A stretch of 64,000 nt of DNA from Volvox africanus. Its lineage: Eukaryota; Chlorophyta; Chlorophyceae; Chlamydomonadales; Volvocaceae. The DNA lies in NCBI GenBank assembly GCA_030268105.1, contig BSDZ01000011.1:2765001-2829000 (forward strand), given 5' to 3'. Positions 59,599 through 64,000 of this stretch are shown piece by piece (the stretch's first letter is position 1; each line of letters begins with the position of its first letter). The translations under genes were made by a program, and so were the position numbers. The notes beneath the pieces are model-generated. The model was not told the DNA's origin and made no database searches. It saw nothing but the letters and a program-made list of their open reading frames with translations.

Positions 59599-62500
59599 AT
59601 GGCGCAACGGGCGGCCCAGGCGGCGCAGCGACGCACCGCCGACCCCAGTGAAGCGCTGTTGGCGCAGCTGCTCACACAGCGGGCGTTGCTCCTGCAGGAG
59701 CGCTCCCAGTCCGACGGCGTCACGGCCTTTCTGCGCCGCCCGCCTGTTCGCGGACGTCTGAATGAGCGGTTTTTGCAGGTGTGGATTAGTTTCAGAGCGC
59801 GTACAGTCTAAGGGTCCTTACAGACTTACATAGGTTCATCCCTGGATTAAATATTGCGGGCTGGAGCGAGCAGGACACCAGGCAGGAGTGAAGGTCTACT
59901 CTGCTACAGAACAGTGATGCAAAGTAATGATGGACTGGATTGTCACGGTAAACGCATAAGAACGCGAGGGTTTTCGACCCCAAAGCATGGCCACCCTCTC
60001 AAGCCGAACGGCACACAGTGCATCGTATGTGAAGTATCACCCTCAAACGCACGGGCGTGTTCATCACCCCGGCCCGCACAGAACACGCTTCGTGGGGTGC
60101 GCAATGCTAACCGGCGGGCTGATGAAGCTGAGATGTGGGAGCTGCGGGAGGCCCAACTGGAGAGGGAGGCAAGGGAGGCGGCTGGGGCGGAGGAGCGTGG
60201 CATGATGACGCACGAGAGGCCTGACCAGCAGGAATACGACAATGGATATTCGAGAGGTGACAACGGGACCCGGAAGAGGTCCAGATCTAGATCCAGATCT
60301 AGATCACCTTACAGATCCAGGCCGCCCAAGTTGCGTTCTCGATCCAGATCCAGATCAAGGTCCGGATCCAGATCCAGATCGGCGGAGCTCTTCCCAAGAC
60401 GAAGGTTTGGGGAGGTGGGCGAGGCAGGGGCACTTGGTTGTGTGACCGGTGTCGTGCAGTCAGTTGTGGCTCTTGGGTGGCTTGAGGGCGGGATCATGGC
60501 GCAGAGGAAGGCGCCTGTGTGCCTGTCCTAGTGAGCTCCTATGTGTCCAAGCGCAACGGCCAAGCAGCATTGCATGCCAGCAAAATAACACAGGTGCACA
60601 TGCTGCCGAATAGCCTGGCCAAGCAAACCAAGGCTGACATCACCAAACTGTTTTTAGAAGTCAGTCCAGACTCCCCAACAGACAGACAGACAGACGGATA
60701 GACAGACAGACAGACAGACAGACAGAGAGAGAGGGGGAGAGAGAAAGCAAATGAGCCGTAGAATGGAGCGTTTTTGGAGGTCAGGTTGTCAACCTCTCGG
60801 CATCCGTTACTGGCGCGCTATGACCGCACGCAGGTGACCCGATCAGGCAACGATGCAGACGCACATGGAAGACGACAAGCCTCGCCGCCACGCTTTGCAT
60901 ACCGTTCCTTGTCGAGATCCAGATCCAGATCCAGATCTTACCGCGGATCCGAGTCACCGCCACGACCTAGCCGGAATGTCGTACAATACACGTCCAAAGA
61001 GATTGGTAGGGCGGACGGGGTCAAATTGACAGGGCCCAGAGCGGGGCACGCGGCGTCAGATGGCGCAGCTTCTCAGTCTAGCAGCGGTGCCAGTACCAGC
61101 ATAGGAACCAGCACTGCCACTAACGACACTGCGCGCAGCAAGGGCAGGAACAACGATCAGGAAGACTGCGGGGCCGGAGATTACGATGCTGGCCTGCGAG
61201 ATGAAGCGCTTTTGGAACAGAGCGTGGTCACTGCAGCCACCGGCAACAGAATTTATGACGGCGGCGATGATGGCGACGGTGGGCCGTACATGATGACGGA
61301 TGAAGAAATTGCCTCCATGCTGTCGCGCTATCGGGTGCGCGGTCGGGGGGGCGTCGGGTCCAAGGCCGATGCTGTTGGGCCGGATTTGGAGGACATGGAG
61401 GTGGATGCAGGAGGCAACGAGACGAGGTGCGTATGCGCTGAAGCGCAGGCGAACTACAGGCGCATGTCACTTTTTAGGTACTGTCGATACCACCCGGTCA
61501 CAACTTGCCTAGACCCGGTCGCCATGGTGTGAGAGAATGGTTATCCTTTGCGGAGCGCTGCCGGGTAGTGATTCCTCACCGGACTTTACCAGAACTCCTG
61601 GGCCAATCAACTGGTATCAGGGCGTGCTTTAGACAGCCCCCTGAGCACTAGATGGGGACGGCGCACGGACGACGACACACACCAAGGGCTCAGATGTCGA
61701 ACTGTCGATCTTTTTTCGAGGACAAATTTCGTAACCAGAAGCCCGTGAGCACAGGTAGGTGATGATATAGACGAGGGGGAGACGGGACCCCCCCCCTCTA
61801 TCTCATTCACCTACCTTTTGTTCGACGGCTGTGTGCTGCTGCAGGTAGCTGAATGAACTTAATAGGTAACCTTAATCGTAAAACTGGTAACTGAAAACTG
61901 GTAACTGGCAATAGAAAATGAAACTGGACGCTTCGACGTTGCCCTCCTTCGCCTGTCCTGACTCTCGAGATGTCACAGGGCGCAGCGCGGGCCTATGGCG
62001 CCTGCCTGGTTGCGGGCGGCCGCTGCAGCTGAGCAGGTAAAGCTGGGCCACAGGTTAACAACGGCGGTCATGGCCTATGCCTGTCACCTGTACTTTGAAG
62101 GATTTAATTTTCGCTTCACGCATCCTGCCGTCTCCCGAGTTCCGTCCAGCTTACAGATCCTCCTTATTACCTGCCAGTGCTATTTGGCCCTGCTCATGCA
62201 GCCCCGGAAGAAGGGTGTGGTGTGCGCACGCCTCGTGCCGCTACCGACGCAAACCTCTCTTTTGCTTGCTCGCAGACGCTCGCCTCGCTCGGCCTGCCGG
62301 TATCCACAGCTGGTCCTGGCACCGTGGCACTGCGGGCACTATTACAACAGGAGCTGCAGCGGCAGGTGCGCCAGCGTGACGCGGGACCCAGGACAGGGGC
62401 TGCAGCCGAAGGGCGCCGGAGGACCCTCGGTAAACGCAGCGGCAAGGATTCTGAACGCTCCAAGAGTCGCTCCCGCGATAAGGATAAAGGCAAAAAGAAG

Positions 62501-62650
62501 CGGCGGAAGGAGAAGAGTAAGAGCAAGGGTAAAGGCAGGGACAAGGAGCGGGAACGGGATACGGAACGGATGCGCAGGCGGAGTAAGGAACGGTCAAAGA
62601 TCAAAGAGCGAAAGGACAGGAAGGAGAAAAGCATTGACCCTGAAGAATGA
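59599..62650 (+). CDS. RS-domain (Arg/Ser-rich) nuclear protein, about five exons
   Basis: Exons 59599-59778, 60082-60414, 60834-61426, 61979-62036 and 62276-62650 join in phase (1539 nt, 512 aa). The N-terminus is helical (MAQRAAQAAQRR, EALLAQLLTQRALLLQER, FLRRPPVRGRLNERFLQ). A charged helix follows (ADEAEMWELREAQLEREAREA), then two RS blocks (RSRSRSRSRSPYRSR and SLSRSRSRSRSYRG), an acidic middle (DGGDDGDGGPYMMTDEEIASML) and a long Lys/Arg/Glu tail with SRSRDKDKGKKKRRKEKSKS. This is the composition of splicing-associated RS proteins, so a nuclear pre-mRNA role is likely, but I do not recognise the family. The stretch 60530-60660 also reads plausibly (VSSYVSKRNGQAALHASK) but does not fit the phase of the flanking exons; it may be an alternative exon. 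Confidence 0.7.
60679..60726. repeat. (GACA)n microsatellite in the RS-gene intron
   Basis: About eleven units with one GGAT interruption, followed by GA-rich sequence. Same unit as at 17837-17896. Confidence 0.9.
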
Positions 62651-63511
62651 CCGGTAGCGAAGATTGATCAGCTCTACAAATTTGCCAATGCTCGCTATGT
62701 TGATAGCTTGCATTCGACATTGGGATTGGGCTGATCGCTGTGTCGTACGAGAGCAGCAACTTTGTATGCATGATGAAACACTCTTGTCCCTCCCAGGTCT
62801 CCGCGCTTCCAATAACGGACCTTTCCCGCGCGCTGTCAGATGATGGTGTTTTATGGTTTGTTTTGATTTGGATGTCAGCTCCAAACCGCTACTAAGGCGA
62901 TTTCTGCCGGTCGTAACAGACTTTGGAAAGAGAACGAGCTATGCGATGTAGTGCAGCATTGTGAGCTAAATATCGCTCTCGCGCCACCTCGCCACTTTAT
63001 CATGCGTGCAAGCCGACCCATGGACAGCTTAAAGATGGGTCCTTGCAGTCGTCCCATTTGAGCGTACTTAGACGGTAATAAGTATATTTTGCACAGCGGT
63101 AGCCGAAGTACCATACGGCCCATGCATAGCAAAAGAAAAATGACGGGGGACCTTTCCAGTATTAAATCACAGTGTTTTCTTTATCACTTTTCGATTTCAT
63201 GTCATTTGAACATATTTGGTAGCACGCCCGTCTTGAACCCGCTCAAGTATCAACCGGTGCTTACCACACTCCGGTTGTGCCCCCTCATAGCATAGACATC
63301 AGCACGAGTTCGCAGGCCCATTTCTTCCCTCCAGTTTAGCAGGGTTGTAGCGCCACGCTGCCGCACGTCACATCATGTGAGGCGCGAGAGGCCAATTTTC
63401 TATATCTTTATGCATACACACACAAAGGAGTTCGGACGGCGACATACGCGACAGAAGCAACCGAATGATTTGACAGGTTCTACGGTGCTGTACAGGTAGG
63501 TATTAAAGCAC
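62651..63511. other. Convergent 3' region, no gene seen
   Basis: About 860 bp after the RS-protein stop. AT-richer, with only short ORFs. It probably contains 3' UTRs of the RS gene and possibly of the minus-strand gene at the right edge. Confidence 0.5.
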
Positions 63512-63791
63512 CTGCTAGTTCGCCACCCTCCAGCGGAATGCGACCAAAGGAGAACCACAGGTAGTAAGGCATGTCCGACCCTTTGCCGGTTTCTGTCAAA
63601 TCTTTGATAGCAAAGTGCGGTCTACCAGCCAGCCAGCAGATAGGCAGCCTCTCTCAAGCCCTCTCCTACAACCGTGTCACGGCTCACCGAGAACTCAGGG
63701 CGCATGTGCGGTTCAGGTCGACGGGTGACAGGCGGTTGCCCCCAGGAGTCCGACAAGTATCAGAACGGGGAGCTTCAGAGGATTTCAGTCC
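63512..63791 (-). CDS. Two exons of an unidentified minus-strand gene running off the right edge
   Basis: An exon at 63791-63688 (GLKSSEAPRSDTC... ending ALSS plus two bases) joins in phase to one at 63621-63512, which reads FAIKDLTETGKGSDMPYYLW then FSFGRIPLEGGELAG before a GTGCTT donor. A further upstream exon with RFGGGAKQIEK may end near 63881. The piece PYYLWFSFGRI has a faint look of a WGR domain (YLxxxWGRV) as in PARPs, but that is too weak to name. Start and most of the gene lie beyond the window or were not resolved. Confidence 0.4.
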
Positions 63792-64000
63792 CTCAATTCA
63801 ATGTACAGTCCTCCCAAACCAGCTCACATCTGAACGGCTCAATTTGCCGTCTGCACAGCGACGGCGTGCGTTCATACCTTTTCAATCTGCTTGGCGCCGC
63901 CTCCAAATCGCCCTCATAGCAATACCTTGCGTTGCAACCTAAGGCACTCCGTCCAAGTTAGCCCTTGGCTTCCAAGGGTTACACGTTGCTCAGCAGGTTC

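Overview
The window looks like nuclear DNA of a volvocine green alga (the Chlamydomonas/Volvox/Gonium group). Genes are GC-rich and broken into many short exons with GTGAG/GTGCG-type donors and CAG acceptors. Low-complexity Gln, Ala, Ser and Gly runs interrupt conserved domains, TGTAA poly(A) signals follow some genes, and a Ty1/copia retrotransposon with a short LTR resembles the Volvox element Osser. No bacterial, organellar or viral segment was seen. All gene models were spliced by eye, using phase-consistent exons and remembered family alignments.

Layout. 1-3.0 kb: 3' part of a copia element with intact integrase, reverse transcriptase and RNase H, then a short LTR. 4.3-7.7 kb (+): a seven-exon, plastid-targeted, indole-3-glycerol-phosphate-synthase-like TIM barrel that seems to have lost catalytic residues. 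8-11.9 kb (-): an unrecognised multi-exon gene, poorly resolved, with a GAGGT satellite in an intron. 11.9-15.6 kb: gene-poor, with degenerate repeats. 15.6-19.8 kb (+): an eight-exon metallo-beta-lactamase-fold protein whose exon 2/intron 2 junction is tandemly multiplied. 20.7-26.0 kb (-): a CDK10/CDKG-type kinase. 26.6-44.9 kb (+): a 25-exon MON2 (DCB/HUS, Sec7-related) trafficking gene whose introns hold a near-perfect hairpin, a diverged 18S rRNA fragment and a long AT microsatellite. 46.2-48.4 kb (-): an orphan coiled-coil protein. 51.1-57.2 kb (-): a SCYL1-type pseudokinase. 57.5-59.2 kb (+): REV7/MAD2L2 (HORMA). 59.6-62.65 kb (+): an RS-domain protein. 63.5-63.9 kb (-): exons of an unidentified gene entering from the right.

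Functional themes. MON2 and SCYL1 both act in Golgi/endosome traffic. REV7 serves translesion synthesis and DNA-repair choice, and CDK10 and the RS protein belong to transcription or splicing control. Two gene pairs are head-to-head with short shared upstream regions: CDK10-like/MON2 (588 bp between start codons) and SCYL1/REV7 (279 bp). The most unusual signals are the rRNA fragment and the 36-bp-arm hairpin in neighbouring MON2 introns, the multiplied splice junction in the metallo-hydrolase gene, and the active-site loss in the IGPS-like protein.
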